Notes: generated from the letters alone by a model not told the origin. A DNA stretch of 64,000 nt from an uncultured Methanolobus sp. (GCF_963667555.1 NZ_OY763421.1:1-64000), one strand, 5' to 3'. Shown: positions 25,369 through 36,712, counted from the first letter of the stretch. A program made the numbers and translations.

Positions 25369-27087
25369 TTACTTTGCTGGAATGATGAGTGATCTCTCAC
25401 CAGCAGGCTCGAACTCTCTGAGAGCTCCCCTTGCGAACTCCTTTCTTGGCTTGGAGAAGTCGAATGGGAGGAGGTCGTCTGCGAAGCAGATCTTGACGAG
25501 TGGGTTGACTGCGTATGCATCTCCACGTCCTGCGTGAGCAGCGGATGCAATAGCTGTGTAACCACCCTGGTGACCTACGTTCATTGCGTAGTTAGGGTAG
25601 TTTGGTCCACGGAGTTCAAGAGCAAGACCTTCGTCGGACTGGTATGAGAGTACGTTTGTAGCACCACACTGGTCCTGCAGGTCGTATCCGAAGAAACCGA
25701 GACGGCCGTGTGCTTCCTTGTGGAGGTACATACAGAGGTACCATCCGGAGAGACCAGCGTTTCCGTTTCCTGTTGCCAGGGATACAGCTGAACCAGCTGC
25801 TGCGGAAAGGCTTGTACCTCTCTGGGATCCACCGAAGTGGTCTTCAAGGGTTGTTGGGTACTTCTCGTAGTTCTCGAGACCGTAGATTGTGGACTCTGTT
25901 GCGATGTCCTTTACTACTTCGAGGCTTGCCTTTACCTTGTTGTCTGTACCTGTGTTTGCTGCACCGTTGTACTTGTCGTTGATGTAGTCTACGTTGTAGT
26001 AGAGGTTGTCATCAAGGATGTTGTTACAGTATGCTGCTGTTGCGTACTGGGTGAAACCTACACCACCAGACATGTATGAACCGAGCCAGATCTGGTCGTA
26101 AAGCATACATGCTCCACCAACTACCTCAAGGGTAACGTTTGCTGGGTCTTCTGGTGTCTTGCGGCTGGTCTGGATGATATCAGCCATGTGACCGAATGGA
26201 ATTCCTCCTGGCTCGTTTGGTGCACGTGCACGTCTTGCCGGAAGCATTTCTCCCATCTGGATTACACCAGCGTGCTTTGCTGCGTATGAAAGGTCAGCTA
26301 CTGCTGCTTCACCAGCACACATGCTGTATGCTGAAATGAATGCCATACCGACCTGCATAGCCATCCATCTGCTTGTCTGACCACCGTCGGTGGTTCTGCT
26401 GACAATTGTTGGGATGTGTGCTGCCTGGAATGAGTTCTTTCCGATTGCTGCCTTAAGCTGAGCTGCCTGCTCTTCTGGGAACTCCTTGTTGATGTCGATG
26501 AGGAACTGCTTGTCGATTTCGTCTGCAAGTTCATCGTCACCGGTGAAGATCTTGACGTAACAGTCATCTACAAGAGCTGGGTGTGTCTCGACCATGTGTT
26601 CCTGAACGACTGCTCCACCAGGAAGTGCGTGGTTGAGTGTCTCAAGGTAGTGGTTGATTGTTTCTGGTGTGACTTCGATACCGAGCCTTTTCTCGAGGGT
26701 CTCGTGTGCCATGTCCAGACCGACAATTACGGTCCTTCTGATGTCATCCCACATCTGCTGCATTGCAGCGTTGTTGACGTAGTGAAGGTCATCGATCTCA
26801 ACCATGTCATCTGTTCCGGAAAGGAATGATGGGGTAAGTGCTCTCTGACCGAGTGGTATACCACCACAGTGCATCATTGGGTTGTAACCGACAAGTCCTC
26901 TCTTCTTTGCGAGTTCCTGACCTGCCTTTTTCATTTCTAATTTACGTGGGTTCTGGTCGACACCGAGTCTGTAGTATTCTACAGTCATATCGGTGATCTT
27001 TCCACCTTCCATTTTGTTAGTACCGTGCTCTTTTGTGTACTTAATTTCCATGTGTTTTGCAAACATTCTCTTTCTATCGTCTGCCAT
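25369..27087 (-). CDS. mcrA: Methyl-coenzyme M reductase, alpha subunit
   Basis: A 572-residue McrA, the catalytic subunit that reduces methyl-CoM with CoB to methane using F430. The start is the ATG at 27087, which follows the strong ribosome-binding site GAGGTGAT; the frame is open further upstream into mcrG but that extension is not real. Modified positions known from other McrA are conserved: His272 (N-methylhistidine site), Arg286 in [14 protein letters not shown] (methylarginine), Gln422 in HFGGSQR (methylglutamine), and GYDLQDQC with Gly467 (thioglycine), Asp472 and Cys474 (S-methylcysteine). Whether each is modified here depends on the maturation enzymes. Strong codon bias is evident, as expected for a highly expressed gene. 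Confidence 0.99.
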   Translation of the reverse strand: MADDRKRMFAKHMEIKYTKEHGTNKMEGGKITDMTVEYYRLGVDQNPRKLEMKKAGQELAKKRGLVGYNPMMHCGGIPLGQRALTPSFLSGTDDMVEIDDLHYVNNAAMQQMWDDIRRTVIVGLDMAHETLEKRLGIEVTPETINHYLETLNHALPGGAVVQEHMVETHPALVDDCYVKIFTGDDELADEIDKQFLIDINKEFPEEQAAQLKAAIGKNSFQAAHIPTIVSRTTDGGQTSRWMAMQVGMAFISAYSMCAGEAAVADLSYAAKHAGVIQMGEMLPARRARAPNEPGGIPFGHMADIIQTSRKTPEDPANVTLEVVGGACMLYDQIWLGSYMSGGVGFTQYATAAYCNNILDDNLYYNVDYINDKYNGAANTGTDNKVKASLEVVKDIATESTIYGLENYEKYPTTLEDHFGGSQRGTSLSAAAGSAVSLATGNGNAGLSGWYLCMYLHKEAHGRLGFFGYDLQDQCGATNVLSYQSDEGLALELRGPNYPNYAMNVGHQGGYTAIASAAHAGRGDAYAVNPLVKICFADDLLPFDFSKPRKEFARGALREFEPAGERSLIIPAK

Positions 27088-27097
27088 TATAATCACC

Positions 27098-27847
27098 TCA
27101 GTTCTCCGGCTTGAATCCATATGTGGTTCTCTGGTCGAATACTCTGTGTACCCATTCGACGACTTCTGCGTCATCTCTGAATGCTACATTGTCGACACGG
27201 TAGATGGTTGTCCTCTTTGCTGCTTCTTCAGCAGACATTGGCTTTCCGAGGTTTACCTTCTTGTCGATTGGTCTTCCTACCTGGTCCTTGTGCATAATGA
27301 TTACATCGCCTTCTTTTCTGCACCTGTCGAGCATGTCGAACATTACACCGTCTTCTGGAAGTCTGAGTGAGTGACCGTGTACTGTTGCACCTCTAAGACT
27401 TGCGAGTGCTGGGCAGGTCATTTCAGTTTCCATCTGGAACTTTGCAATCTCTTCCATGTCTCTCTCACGAGCTTCAACGACCTGACGACCGGAAAGTGTT
27501 CCTGGGTCGACACCTCTGAAGTTGATTGCTGCTGCGTAGGATCTGAAGTATGGTACTGATGGACCGTTGTACATTGAGTCAACGAACTGTACGTACCTTA
27601 CCCTGTCACCAGCTTTTGCGCCTGGTGTTGGTTCTACCATTTCTCTGACTGAACACTCTGGCTCGCCCATTTCTGCGAGTGGTGGGTGGGTGCTTGGGTA
27701 GTCGCTACCTGGTGCACGGTGTCCGAGAACAAGTGTCAGGTCATCGTCGGAGATCTCTCTGAGTTTCTCGACTTTACCAGACATGTGTTTTCTTCTGTTT
27801 TCAGCAACGGATGTTGCTCCTGGATAATATTGTAGTTCATATGCCAT
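27098..27847 (-). CDS. mcrG: Methyl-coenzyme M reductase, gamma subunit
   Basis: A 249-residue McrG, normal length. It starts [24 protein letters not shown] and has the family segments [39 protein letters not shown] and [21 protein letters not shown]. The gamma subunit caps the substrate channel and helps hold F430. GGAGTGA precedes the ATG, and the stop lies 10 bases before the mcrA start, so translation is probably coupled. Confidence 0.99.
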   Translation of the reverse strand: MAYELQYYPGATSVAENRRKHMSGKVEKLREISDDDLTLVLGHRAPGSDYPSTHPPLAEMGEPECSVREMVEPTPGAKAGDRVRYVQFVDSMYNGPSVPYFRSYAAAINFRGVDPGTLSGRQVVEARERDMEEIAKFQMETEMTCPALASLRGATVHGHSLRLPEDGVMFDMLDRCRKEGDVIIMHKDQVGRPIDKKVNLGKPMSAEEAAKRTTIYRVDNVAFRDDAEVVEWVHRVFDQRTTYGFKPEN

Positions 27848-27859
27848 AATTATTCACTC

Positions 27860-28462
27860 CTAATTCTCTAATGATCTCATTGTGGTTTTCACGGCTTTCA
27901 CGAGTTCGTTCAGTTTTTCCCTCGAACATGATTCGCCTCGTGTAACTCCTGTCACAATTTCCATTACCCTTCCCTTTGCTAAAATATCACTATCTTTAGG
28001 TTTAACAAGCCGTGTCTTAACTCCAGCCATTGCAAAATCCTCGAAATCAACGAGGGTCTGGCAAACAACGACTGCAGGAATATCAGCCTGCTCAAGAATT
28101 GCCTTTACTTTTCTAACCACGTGGTCCCTGATGTTTCCTGTGTGGATAACAGCCACTTTGTGTCTGTTGATCTGTGCGATCTCCTCCGGACTTATTCCAA
28201 AAGAGCCGGAACCCATGTTTGTGTCCGGAACACCTGAACCGGTGTTAAGCACAAGCACACTTACCTGGATTTCCTCACGGCGCATGCCATATGTGAGTTC
28301 ACACACTGGTTTTGTGATATGTCTTCTTCCCGGGCTCATTGCAACTGCGATCACATCAGGCCTGCCTGTTTCTGAAAGAGTGCCTCGTTGTGCAAGTCCT
28401 CCTCCACGGCCAAGACCCATTCCGTGTCTGCAATCTACAACCTGTGTTTCCCGGTCAAACAT
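27860..28462 (-). CDS. mcrC: Methyl-coenzyme M reductase operon protein C
   Basis: A 200-residue McrC. Characteristic sequence includes CRHGMGLGRGGGLAQRGT, LVLNTGSGVPDTNMGSGSF and ALVVCQT-like IPAVVVCQTLVDFEDFAMAG. McrC is not part of the final enzyme; in Methanothermobacter it is a component of the ATP-dependent complex that activates MCR by reducing Ni(II) F430. Its place between mcrD and mcrG is the standard order of Methanosarcina-type operons. Confidence 0.98.
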   Translation of the reverse strand: MFDRETQVVDCRHGMGLGRGGGLAQRGTLSETGRPDVIAVAMSPGRRHITKPVCELTYGMRREEIQVSVLVLNTGSGVPDTNMGSGSFGISPEEIAQINRHKVAVIHTGNIRDHVVRKVKAILEQADIPAVVVCQTLVDFEDFAMAGVKTRLVKPKDSDILAKGRVMEIVTGVTRGESCSREKLNELVKAVKTTMRSLEN

Positions 28463-28470
28463 TCGATCAC

Positions 28471-28977
28471 TTATTCCATGTCGTGTGGTATGCCATCAGG
28501 TTTAAGGATACATACTGGCTGGTTCCTCAGTTTTCCTTTAGGATCGGTCATTCCGGTCATAAGAGGATCAGCATTTGGTCCGCGTTTTGCGTAATCGCTG
28601 ACAGTCTGCCTCGTAGGAATGAAACGTCCTTCTCTGAACTCGAATGGTACTGTAAGAACCTTTTCACAAACTTCCCTTACCTGCTCTTTTACATCTGCGT
28701 CTACAACTTCCATGCGGATGCTGCCAACGGATACGGCAAGTTCTATTGCCTGACCTGCAACCTCGATTACAGCATTCCCAGGATGGTTCACAGGCTGTCC
28801 TGTGGCAGGTCCGTAAGGAACGGTCTGGGGAAGTCTTGGGCCATGGACAAACAGCCTAATAATTCCTTCTACCTCAGCGATCTCGTTGAGTAGGTTCTGG
28901 GCTGTTTCGGGTTTGAGCAGCCTTGAAGGGAATATTTCAAGCTGCACATAGTTTGCTTCTGAAAAAGTATCGGACAT
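28471..28977 (-). CDS. mcrD: Methyl-coenzyme M reductase operon protein D
   Basis: A 168-residue McrD with the family features LEIFPSRLLKPETAQNLLNE, VHGPRLPQTVPYGPATGQPV and the C-terminal GPNADPLMTGMTDPKGKL. It is an accessory protein thought to bind the immature enzyme and help F430 loading; it does not stay in mature MCR. It follows mcrB by about 50 bases and precedes mcrC by 8. Confidence 0.98.
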   Translation of the reverse strand: MSDTFSEANYVQLEIFPSRLLKPETAQNLLNEIAEVEGIIRLFVHGPRLPQTVPYGPATGQPVNHPGNAVIEVAGQAIELAVSVGSIRMEVVDADVKEQVREVCEKVLTVPFEFREGRFIPTRQTVSDYAKRGPNADPLMTGMTDPKGKLRNQPVCILKPDGIPHDME

Positions 28978-29027
28978 TTTTGTTACCTTTATAATTATCT
29001 GTGATATTTAAGGAGGGGTGTTGTGTC

Positions 29028-30332
29028 TTAGAGTGCACCTGCCACTGCCTTGATTGGCTCCTTGAATTCTGGGATTGACCCGAATACGTTACCGACAAGT
29101 GTGGATGTCTTCTCGATGGTGGTCATCTGTGTGCCTGCGTCAAGTGAGACTGCTGCACATACACAAGGAATTGCGAAACCTCTGGAGTGCCTGGTTACAA
29201 CGTGGTTACCGTTGAAGATACCTGGTCCACCGCCACCATAGATGGAGTGACTGAAGAATGAGAATCCTACTGCAGTACCCTGTGCTCTACCCATGTCACA
29301 GCCTGGAAGGCCTGTTTCCTTCTCAAGGATGTCGTTGTAGTAGAGGATGGTTGATGATACGTTCTGAGCTGCTCTGCCTGCTGCACAGTTTACCATGGTT
29401 GCTGCAAGCTGACCTGCTGCTGCACATGCGTTCCACATTGAAACATCATTTGCCTTGTAGAAGTTGTATCCGGATGGAGCTGTCTTGTCGACTGAGATGA
29501 TACCTGCTTCAAGAGCTCTGTCAACTGTTGACTGAATTACAGTACCGATTGTACCGTTCTTACCGTTCTCCTTTACGATGTCGTAAACGTAGTTGCCTGC
29601 GTTAAGACCCTGGTATGCAAGACCGAGTAACTGGTGTCTCTCGAATGGTCCTACAGCGTTACCCATCTCGTACATACCTACCTGCTCGAAGATTGATGCA
29701 AGTGCTGCTGCATTGATTGCCTTCTTGCCGGTGATTGCTGCTACGTGGTTGGTTGTAATGTTCCTCAGGGAGTAACCGAGACCTTCGTTGTTCTGTGGAA
29801 TGCTGAGAATTGATGCAATGTTTGCGCCCTTCATGTCCATTGTCTGTGGGTAGCTTCCCCATACAGCGGACTTTACGATTGGTGCATCGAACATGTCAGT
29901 GTTGAACATGTCAATGATTGTCTGTACGACTGCTGCACCTGTTACGGTACTTGCAGATACGAAGTCAGCACCGATCTGTGTCCTGATGCTTGGGATCTGG
30001 ACAAGGAGCTGCTTTCCGCCACCAAGTTCCTTTACGTTGGTGTCATCGTCGTCACTTACCCTAATGAGCTTCTCAACTGCATCAAGGATAGCACCGGAGT
30101 TACCTACGATATCGTAGTTAAGTTCTCTTCCGAGGATCTGCTTTTTAGATCCACCCATTGAACCGGTCTTGAGTGCTTTGTCGATACCTGCGAGGTTTAC
30201 AGCAACTGTCCTCTTTGTATCTTTGATGATGTTTTGAATCGCTGCGTTCCTTGTTGGCGCAATAGCTGTAAGATCAACGCCGCTTTCCAACAGTTTACCT
30301 CTGTCGTCGTAAATGTCTATTTTATCAGACAC
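29028..30332 (-). CDS. mcrB: Methyl-coenzyme M reductase, beta subunit
   Basis: A 434-residue McrB, the first gene of the operon. It starts [18 protein letters not shown] and has [36 protein letters not shown] and the C-terminal [20 protein letters not shown], which lines the coenzyme B channel. AGGAGG-like sequence (TAGGAGGAAAA) precedes the ATG. The leader from the predicted promoter is about 120 bases, long enough for regulation. Order B-D-C-G-A is complete and intact. Confidence 0.99.
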   Translation of the reverse strand: MSDKIDIYDDRGKLLESGVDLTAIAPTRNAAIQNIIKDTKRTVAVNLAGIDKALKTGSMGGSKKQILGRELNYDIVGNSGAILDAVEKLIRVSDDDDTNVKELGGGKQLLVQIPSIRTQIGADFVSASTVTGAAVVQTIIDMFNTDMFDAPIVKSAVWGSYPQTMDMKGANIASILSIPQNNEGLGYSLRNITTNHVAAITGKKAINAAALASIFEQVGMYEMGNAVGPFERHQLLGLAYQGLNAGNYVYDIVKENGKNGTIGTVIQSTVDRALEAGIISVDKTAPSGYNFYKANDVSMWNACAAAGQLAATMVNCAAGRAAQNVSSTILYYNDILEKETGLPGCDMGRAQGTAVGFSFFSHSIYGGGGPGIFNGNHVVTRHSRGFAIPCVCAAVSLDAGTQMTTIEKTSTLVGNVFGSIPEFKEPIKAVAGAL

Positions 30333-30731
30333 GTATATTTTCCTCCTATATTTCTATTCAGAAATCACCCATCTTGGAAATGCACAGGTGAATGAATGAA
30401 AGTCAATTACTTTGTACCACATAGTAATTTTCCTGTACGAAAACTTTCCACTGGGAATTCTCGGAATTATTAAGCAACAATGACGTTTAAACCTTTTGCA
30501 TCATTCTGCGACAATTTCGCAATCATTAACCGCAAGCAAAAAACGTATGTAAAAATAATTAAATATGTATTGAATTAGCCTTTAATTGGAGAATGTTTAA
30601 ATAACTGAATTATTCCCATTAAAAATCTGTCCACTATACAGTATGTAAAATACATTGTATCATCCGGAATATGAATACATATGAAAAGAACCACAAACCT
30701 TTAAGTATCTATATAATAAGTATCTCGCTTT
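30333..30731. promoter_or_regulatory. Divergent promoter region between mcrB and mmp10
   Basis: These 399 bases hold no gene. On the minus strand GCAAAAG followed by GTTTAAAC (30485-30499) forms a good BRE/TATA pair for mcr, predicting a start near 30458 and a leader of about 125 bases. On the plus strand CTTTAAGTAT at about 30699-30708 lies some 25-30 bases before the mmp10 ATG, so that transcript is probably leaderless. Between them, 30634-30660 is an imperfect palindrome (ATACAGTATGTA, AAA, TACATTGTAT) that could be an operator. Confidence 0.6.
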
Positions 30732-31967
30732 ATGGAGATCACTGCTGACGTAGGAGGCAATCCCGGAATAGATTGCAAAGGCTTCTGCACATACTGTTAT
30801 TTCAAGAAAGTAAAAGAGAATCCTCCATTTGGATGCAAATACTGTTTTCCTTTCAAAAAGGGTTGTGATTACTGCACCAGAGGTGTCAGGGAATCTTATT
30901 CAGGTTTCAAGCCAAGACAATATGTTTTCCAGGATCTCTACCAGCGTCTTATGATGGCAGGTGACGATATTGAAAAGATCACCATAAGCGGTGGAGGCGA
31001 CGTAAGTTGTTATCCTGACCTCATGGAGCTGGTGGCCAACATTGCCCAGTTCGGCCTTCCTATACACCTGGGATATACCAGCGGAAAAGGTTTCAGTAAT
31101 GGTGATGAGGCGGAATTCTTCATAGAATACGGAGTTACTGAAGTATCGTTCACAGTATTTGCAACGGACCCGGAACTGCGCAGAAAATACATGCGTGACC
31201 CTGAGCCTGAAGCTGCACTGAAAGTACTGCGTCAGTTCTGCCAGCATTGTGATGTTTACGCAGCCATTGTTCTGATTCCGGGAGTGAACGATGGTGAAGT
31301 ACTCGATAAAACCCTCAGTGACCTCGAAGAAATGGGTGCCAAAGGCGCGATACTCATGCGTTTTGCCAACAAAACAGAAGAAGGTCTCATACTGAATAAT
31401 GCTCCTGTAATGGAAGGGATCGAAACTCATGGCATCGAAGAATTCGTGAAGATCGTAAGGGATGCCGATTCAAAGTATGATCTCCGCATAACCGGAACTC
31501 CTCTGGAAGATCCTCTTATCGGTTCACCATATGCCATAAGGAATGAGCCGGAAGCCCTTGCAAGACTTCCTGAGGTCCGTAAGGTTGCAACAATACTTAC
31601 CAGCCGTGCTTCAAAGGACAGGCTTCAGGAAGTTTTCACAAAGCTTGGAAGTGCTGTAAATGTAGTTGCCGTGGACAAGGATATAGGCTGCCTCATAACC
31701 ATAGAGGATGTGGAAAAACTGGACCTTACGGATGTAAAGGAAACCGTTATTATTCCCGGAAGAGCATTCGTGCATGACCCTGAAGTAACCTTGGTCCTAT
31801 CTCGTGACGGAGTATCCCGCTTTGTGCGCAGGGGCCCGGAGATGCTTACATATGATGGGGAAATGTCCATCGGTCTCACTAAAGAGGAAGTCCTCGAATT
31901 TGAAATAAAAGGCTTCACAGAGCTTATCCGTGAGATTAATGCAATTGGTATGGACATTAGTGAATAA
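30732..31967 (+). CDS. mmp10: Mmp10/MamA, MCR arginine C5-methyltransferase (B12-dependent radical SAM)
   Basis: A 411-residue protein. The radical SAM motif is C15-x3-C19-x2-C22 ([13 protein letters not shown]), followed by the methanogenesis marker 10 cysteine pairs at 35/38 and 45/48 (GCKYC and GCDYC). [13 protein letters not shown] and GYTSGKGFS follow. Work on the Methanosarcina acetivorans homologue shows that it uses cobalamin and SAM to methylate the active-site arginine of McrA (Arg286 here). Its position divergent to mcrB matches that in Methanosarcina. There is no ribosome-binding site before the ATG and the TATA element is close, consistent with a leaderless transcript. Also called mamA. 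Confidence 0.97.
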   Translation: MEITADVGGNPGIDCKGFCTYCYFKKVKENPPFGCKYCFPFKKGCDYCTRGVRESYSGFKPRQYVFQDLYQRLMMAGDDIEKITISGGGDVSCYPDLMELVANIAQFGLPIHLGYTSGKGFSNGDEAEFFIEYGVTEVSFTVFATDPELRRKYMRDPEPEAALKVLRQFCQHCDVYAAIVLIPGVNDGEVLDKTLSDLEEMGAKGAILMRFANKTEEGLILNNAPVMEGIETHGIEEFVKIVRDADSKYDLRITGTPLEDPLIGSPYAIRNEPEALARLPEVRKVATILTSRASKDRLQEVFTKLGSAVNVVAVDKDIGCLITIEDVEKLDLTDVKETVIIPGRAFVHDPEVTLVLSRDGVSRFVRRGPEMLTYDGEMSIGLTKEEVLEFEIKGFTELIREINAIGMDISE

Positions 31968-32025
31968 TCAAATCCAAAACCAGAAATAGAACAGAACTTT
32001 TATTTATTATCACTACACCGGCTGC

Positions 32026-35000
32026 TTACATAAATTCAAGCAGCCCTGTCTGCTTAGACTTGTCATTCTCAAAGAGTGATTGCATATCCAGGCCCAGCAA
32101 ATCTATTCTCTGCTTCGTATAACTGGAAACGTTGTATTCATGAGCGACTTTCTTAGAGACTTCCAGATACTTTTTCACGGCACCCTCATGAACTGTAAGT
32201 ATGACCCTGCCGCCGCATTTCGGACAAACTCCTGTCAATGGCGGCCTGCGGAACTTTGCAGCGCATTTAAGGCATCTAGTTCCCTGTCTTGAAAATGCCC
32301 TGAGGTTACCGAACATGTCAGGCAGGAAGTGTGAAATGAGAACCCTTTCAGCCACATCAGAAGCATCCACCGCACGGATCTTATCAGCTAATGCAAGCTG
32401 GGCATCCATTTTCTCAACCATGCTTCCCAGTGTCTTGTAAGCGCTGTTAAGAGGACCTGCGGCAATATCGGTTGTATCGTGGGTGTACATAAAATGCTCA
32501 TACTGGTCGGGAGTTCCCAACCTGGAGCTGATAAGGTCAAATGTGGATTCCAGTTCCTTTGGATTCGTATAATTCAGAGTGGCTTCGTAGAACTCCAGTG
32601 GATAGTGGTCACAAACATCTATATTATGCGCTTCCTTGTCAACTTCACTCGGGTCAAGTCGGGTGGTAAGCACAAGAGGTGCATCCATCTTACCTCCTCT
32701 TTTCTCAGGCAGATAATCCCTTGAGAAATTAATGAGACCGTCCATTAAAAGCATGACACAATCCTCATCTCCGTCGCAGTTCCTTCTTTTAGCTGCGTGG
32801 AAGAAAGGATGAGCGTAACCCACGGATGCTTTAGTAAAACCAACAAGTCTTCCAAGGACTCCTGCAGAAGTGTGAGGCGCAAGTCCCATCAGCATCACTC
32901 CAACAAGATCCTCAAGTTTCTCCGCTTTATAATACGGCTCCTCGCCATAGTATTTCTCAAGCAGGTCGTCAACATATTTCGTGGTTCTCAGCAGGTACTG
33001 TCCACAGTCATAGGAAACCACAAGGTCCTGGACTTTCAGGCAGACAACCTGCTCATCTCTCTCCAGCTTATTTCCGTAGATGTCCTCTGTGTACCCGATT
33101 CCAATTAGCTTCTCAACTTTAATTCCCAGCTCATCGGCGCGGATATGTGTAAGCGGAATATCGGACATATCATACCTGACAGTCCCGTCCTTGAATGTAT
33201 AAAGGTCATGTTTTGCACGCAGAATTCCTTTTTCAAGAGGTTCAGGGGTCATTGTTCCGGACATCATCCTTTTTACACCTTTGACCTCGATGTTCTCACG
33301 CTCACCTACTTTTGCAAAGGCGGCCTGATATATCTCCTTGAAATTGATATTCTGCATTTTCACGCATGTGGTTTTAGAACCACACTTCGGACACGCTTCT
33401 TTCTGTGCTGAAATTCCACATCTGGGGCAGAACAGTTTTGGAACGGTGAACTCTCCGCAGTCACAGCGGTAAAGGAAAGTATCGGTTCCGCAAGCTGGGC
33501 AAACTCTGTTCCCGATCTCCACACGTATCTGTCCTACCTTGCTGTTCAGAGATGATATGTAGCCGGCTGCTGCCTCCATCTTTCGTGTATTTCCCGCAGA
33601 ATCTCCGATAGGGAACAGTACATGCGGTGCAGGGGACATTTTTCTCTTATTTGATTTCTCAGGACGTCCCATCCTTGCACCGATTCTTATTGGTGCACGA
33701 TTCCTGACGATAATGCCGCTGAGTTCGTTTACTACCGGTACAGTTTCAGTAAGCTCTTGTGGCAAAGCAGTCCATTTTTTCTTAAGTTCCGCATCCAGTC
33801 CCAGACACTTGATAAATGGAAGCGGATTTTCTATGATTATCTTTTTGTCATTCAGTTTGTGAAGAACAAGAAGATGTTCAAGGATAGTCTTGATCCCGGA
33901 ATCCTTTGCAAGCGCAAGAGGAAGTTCAAGTATCTTAGGACCCTCTGAAAGAACTCCATTTTCGGATACAAAGTATGCAAGTTTTTCGTATTCCTGCACA
34001 GATATATCGTGCCAGAGATAAGTATGCGCAGGATGAAGCGGGGTATTATATTTTTCGCATAGCTCCAGTGCAAGTTCCTGGGACGGATCTTTAAGTTCGT
34101 CTCTTGAGTAAGGTGAGTTCTCAACTGCTTTTTCAAATTCCTGTATCCACCACTCAAAACAATAAGATGAAGGCACAAGAGGATGGTTGTTCTCAAGGAA
34201 GTCCCCGTAATTAATGAGGATCTCGCCAATATCAATTATGGTCTCAACTTCAGGATGAATTTTGATAGCTTCCTGTTCATCGTCAACCCTTATAATATCC
34301 CCGTTCCTCAGTCTCACAGTCGGTCCTTCCAGACTGTCAACAGGTGCCATTCCTGCAGCTTTTCCAGGTCTTTCGACTTTAAGTTGTGTGCCTGATACGA
34401 TGAAACTGTCCATAATATACATGCTGGCAGGACTGATTCCTGCGGCAGCAAATGACGTATTCCTTGATCTGCCGTAACGGAGCCTGAAACCTCCCGGCCG
34501 CATGGGGTGTGAGAATACAGGTCTTCCTGCGATGAGATCTCGCAGATACTTATCCTTGGGTTTTACTCCTACAAAACCACCGTCATCGTCATCTGAAGTT
34601 TTTGTTCCGGCTATAAGTGTGTTGAGCCAGTCCCATCCGTCCATCTCAAGTTTATTTACGTGCTTCAGGACTTTGGGCGCTTTCAGGGCCAGACCTTCTG
34701 CAAGTACAAGACACATACCGCCACGAACCCTGTTTGTCTCTATCCTGTCCATGTTCCTGTAGCCTTCGACCTCCTCGGCTTCAGTGGGTTCACCATCTAT
34801 GCAGATCGGACAGTTCTCAACGATAAGCCGAATCTCTGATTCCGAAGGAGTATACTGCAAAGTTGCCACACGCCTGTAGAGGAGGATCTCTTCCACATAT
34901 CGCTCAACTTCTTCCTTTCGCGGCTTGTATCTCTCAATACCTACTGCACGGCGGACATAATCGCCAACAAGAACAGAAAGTGCCTGAGCAGTACCTCCTG

Positions 35001-35451
35001 CACTGCGTATTGGTCCGGAATAAAAGATCCTTATATATTCGCTACCGTCGTCGTTTTTTCCAAGAGTAACCTTGTCTATTCCTTCGATAGGTGCTGCCAC
35101 CACACCTTCGGTGAGCATTGCAACGGATACACGGATAGCGGCTTCGATTGCCTCCTCCTTTGAATCGAATGTGCCTACGGCCCCTTCAGCAACGGCTTTT
35201 CCAATTGCAAGCGCTCCTTCTTCACGGGACATAGTCTCGTCAAATATGCGGATCTGCTCTGCAACACCTTTCACACCGATGAGATTCTCCACCCTGTCTG
35301 CAAGGTCTTTTGCAAGGGGAATTTCAATATGGGGTTTTGGGTCTTTGCCTCTGGAACGTGCACGATTGGCAATTTCTATTTCTTTGTGAAGATTGGACTC
35401 AAGCCCCTCAAAATACTCTCTCATGGCATCGCTGACTACAATCTCACCCAT
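32026..35451 (-). CDS. polC: DNA polymerase D (Pol II), large subunit DP2
   Basis: A 1141-residue DP2, the catalytic subunit of the archaeal replicative polymerase D. I chose the ATG at 35451 because [18 protein letters not shown] is the usual family start and a purine-rich GAGGG precedes it; the frame continues 20 codons further with no conservation. Visible parts are [30 protein letters not shown], two zinc-binding groups (CPACG to [10 protein letters not shown] near 640-690, and RCLKCAAKF to CPKCGGR near 1080-1110), the catalytic [20 protein letters not shown], and a C-terminal QTGLLEFM that fits a PCNA-binding motif. There is no intein. The small subunit DP1 is not in the window. Confidence 0.98.
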   Translation of the reverse strand: MGEIVVSDAMREYFEGLESNLHKEIEIANRARSRGKDPKPHIEIPLAKDLADRVENLIGVKGVAEQIRIFDETMSREEGALAIGKAVAEGAVGTFDSKEEAIEAAIRVSVAMLTEGVVAAPIEGIDKVTLGKNDDGSEYIRIFYSGPIRSAGGTAQALSVLVGDYVRRAVGIERYKPRKEEVERYVEEILLYRRVATLQYTPSESEIRLIVENCPICIDGEPTEAEEVEGYRNMDRIETNRVRGGMCLVLAEGLALKAPKVLKHVNKLEMDGWDWLNTLIAGTKTSDDDDGGFVGVKPKDKYLRDLIAGRPVFSHPMRPGGFRLRYGRSRNTSFAAAGISPASMYIMDSFIVSGTQLKVERPGKAAGMAPVDSLEGPTVRLRNGDIIRVDDEQEAIKIHPEVETIIDIGEILINYGDFLENNHPLVPSSYCFEWWIQEFEKAVENSPYSRDELKDPSQELALELCEKYNTPLHPAHTYLWHDISVQEYEKLAYFVSENGVLSEGPKILELPLALAKDSGIKTILEHLLVLHKLNDKKIIIENPLPFIKCLGLDAELKKKWTALPQELTETVPVVNELSGIIVRNRAPIRIGARMGRPEKSNKRKMSPAPHVLFPIGDSAGNTRKMEAAAGYISSLNSKVGQIRVEIGNRVCPACGTDTFLYRCDCGEFTVPKLFCPRCGISAQKEACPKCGSKTTCVKMQNINFKEIYQAAFAKVGERENIEVKGVKRMMSGTMTPEPLEKGILRAKHDLYTFKDGTVRYDMSDIPLTHIRADELGIKVEKLIGIGYTEDIYGNKLERDEQVVCLKVQDLVVSYDCGQYLLRTTKYVDDLLEKYYGEEPYYKAEKLEDLVGVMLMGLAPHTSAGVLGRLVGFTKASVGYAHPFFHAAKRRNCDGDEDCVMLLMDGLINFSRDYLPEKRGGKMDAPLVLTTRLDPSEVDKEAHNIDVCDHYPLEFYEATLNYTNPKELESTFDLISSRLGTPDQYEHFMYTHDTTDIAAGPLNSAYKTLGSMVEKMDAQLALADKIRAVDASDVAERVLISHFLPDMFGNLRAFSRQGTRCLKCAAKFRRPPLTGVCPKCGGRVILTVHEGAVKKYLEVSKKVAHEYNVSSYTKQRIDLLGLDMQSLFENDKSKQTGLLEFM

Positions 35452-35729
35452 TAGAAATCGCCCTCTTGAAGATGCAATTATGCGTATGTTCTTAAAACTG
35501 TTTTCCTGCAATAAATTATTCTTGCAACCATGTTACAGACAACTATAACTATAATTGTGCTCAATATATAATAGTACATTTATGGGTGATCTAATGGCTG
35601 GAAATAATGGAAGTTTATAGTGGGTCTTTTGTCCATTTTTCTATTTACCAGTAAATTGTGTGATTCACAATGTTCATATTAACCTATTATTCAGTCAATG
35701 AGGAGATAATCATATACTGGAGGAGCTAA

Positions 35730-36188
35730 ATGAAAAAAGTGATTATTCTTTTAATGCTGCTGATGTTGTTCATGCCGGTGGCAAGTGCAGACATAGTCAA
35801 TGACCTTGACATAAAAGTCAACGAGTATAACGAAAACGCAGAGTCTTTGCCTTCTTATCTCAAGAGTCTGCTTGGGGATGAAGTGATCAAACTTGTTATC
35901 GTATCTGATGCAGGTGATGAGATATACATAAAGGCAGTTACTGAAAATGCGTATGTGACAACCTTTGAGGAAGTTCCGGAAGATACAGAATTTGATGCCA
36001 CAATGATCATCGGGGCCAGTGAGGCCACTGTAAGAAGTGTGATCGATTCAGAAACGCCACTTGAGACCTTTGTTGAAGCAAAAGACAATGGTGATATTGT
36101 AATTGAACCTGTAGGCCTTGTGAACAGTATTACCTACACAGTGGCAAATGTTGTCCTTAAGATCTCACAGTTACTTGGTTTTATCTGA
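35730..36188 (+). CDS. Small secreted protein, possible SCP2-like fold
   Basis: A 152-residue protein with a classical signal peptide (KKVIILLMLLMLFMPVASA, cleavage after about residue 20). The mature part alternates short strands and helices: KLVIVSDAGDEIYIKAV, DTEFDATMIIGASEATVRSVID, then DNGDIVIEPVGL and a hydrophobic C-terminal helix. The order resembles the sterol carrier protein 2 fold (a ligand-binding sheet with an 'ad-x-ti' strand), but I am not sure. It is preceded by GGAGG and followed by an inverted repeat. Divergent to DP2 and probably transcribed alone. Confidence 0.75.
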   Translation: MKKVIILLMLLMLFMPVASADIVNDLDIKVNEYNENAESLPSYLKSLLGDEVIKLVIVSDAGDEIYIKAVTENAYVTTFEEVPEDTEFDATMIIGASEATVRSVIDSETPLETFVEAKDNGDIVIEPVGLVNSITYTVANVVLKISQLLGFI

Positions 36189-36189
36189 C

Positions 36190-36222
36190 TTTGATCTTTT
36201 AGTATCAAATCACAAAAAAGCC
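36190..36222. terminator. Possible bidirectional terminator hairpin
   Basis: TTTGAT at 36190-36195 pairs with ATCAAA at 36204-36209, followed by an A-rich run (36212-36217) that is T-rich for the opposing gene. It lies between convergent genes. The stem is short. Confidence 0.35.
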
Positions 36223-36229
36223 CTTAAAG

Positions 36230-36517
36230 TCAGCGAATATCCAGTTCGCTGGCCATGTCTTTATACATTTTTCCTTTGTCCGTCGTAACGAAGATGTTGC
36301 CCTTTTGTTCTATAAGCTGTTTCTCTTCAAGTCTTGCAAGATATTTGTTTGCAATTGTTGAATTCAGATTTGCTCCGTAAACGATCTGTGTCTTTTTTGC
36401 GCCATCCATAGCTATTTTCAGAATGGCTATCGTAATATCCAACCTACTCCGCCTAATAGTATGCCCCCTGCATTCTATTTTAGTACCACATAGACCAGTA
36501 ATATAATAGTGTATCAC
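36230..36517 (-). CDS. Archaeal winged-helix DNA-binding protein
   Basis: Up to 95 residues. From residue 22 the sequence RRSRLDITIAILKIAMDGAKKTQIVYGANLN matches the short archaeal winged-helix family in which a recognition helix is followed by a wing with QKGNIFVTTDKG. Family members normally start at about MRRSRLD. Here that position is ATT (Ile) with AGGGGG a few bases upstream, while the upstream GTG at 36517 adds 20 unconserved residues, so the true start is unsettled. A 10-bp palindrome TGGTATACCA overlaps the GTG region and could be its own operator. Confidence 0.8.
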   Translation of the reverse strand: MIHYYITGLCGTKIECRGHTIRRSRLDITIAILKIAMDGAKKTQIVYGANLNSTIANKYLARLEEKQLIEQKGNIFVTTDKGKMYKDMASELDIR

Positions 36518-36527
36518 TGGTATACCA
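36518..36527. promoter_or_regulatory. Palindrome in front of the winged-helix gene
   Basis: TGGTATACCA is a perfect 10-bp palindrome flanked by GTATCAC and CTATAC, immediately upstream of the frame. An autoregulatory site is plausible but not shown. Confidence 0.4.
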
Positions 36528-36712
36528 CTATACTCTTTATTTCATATCTCACATATTTAATACCATCGATTTGTAAATATACTCAGTAAATATGTTACTG
36601 AACTTATATTACAGTGTATTTGTTGCATATGTTTGCAGCGTAGGATATATTATATCCGACAACAGTTAAATTTATAATAAATACGGCAATACTGGTATCG
36701 TTAATCTCAAAT

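Noticed and set aside
27088..27174. Upstream extension of mcrA by 29 codons
   Set aside because: It would overlap mcrG, and a strong ribosome-binding site lies right before the ATG at 27087, where the conserved N-terminus begins.
27882..28505. Plus-strand open frame of 207 codons opposite mcrC
   Set aside because: Shadow of a certain gene. Several other long antisense frames across the mcr operon have the same cause.
32026..35451. Intein in DP2
   Set aside because: The reading frame is collinear with normal DP2 length, and there are no splicing-junction motifs.
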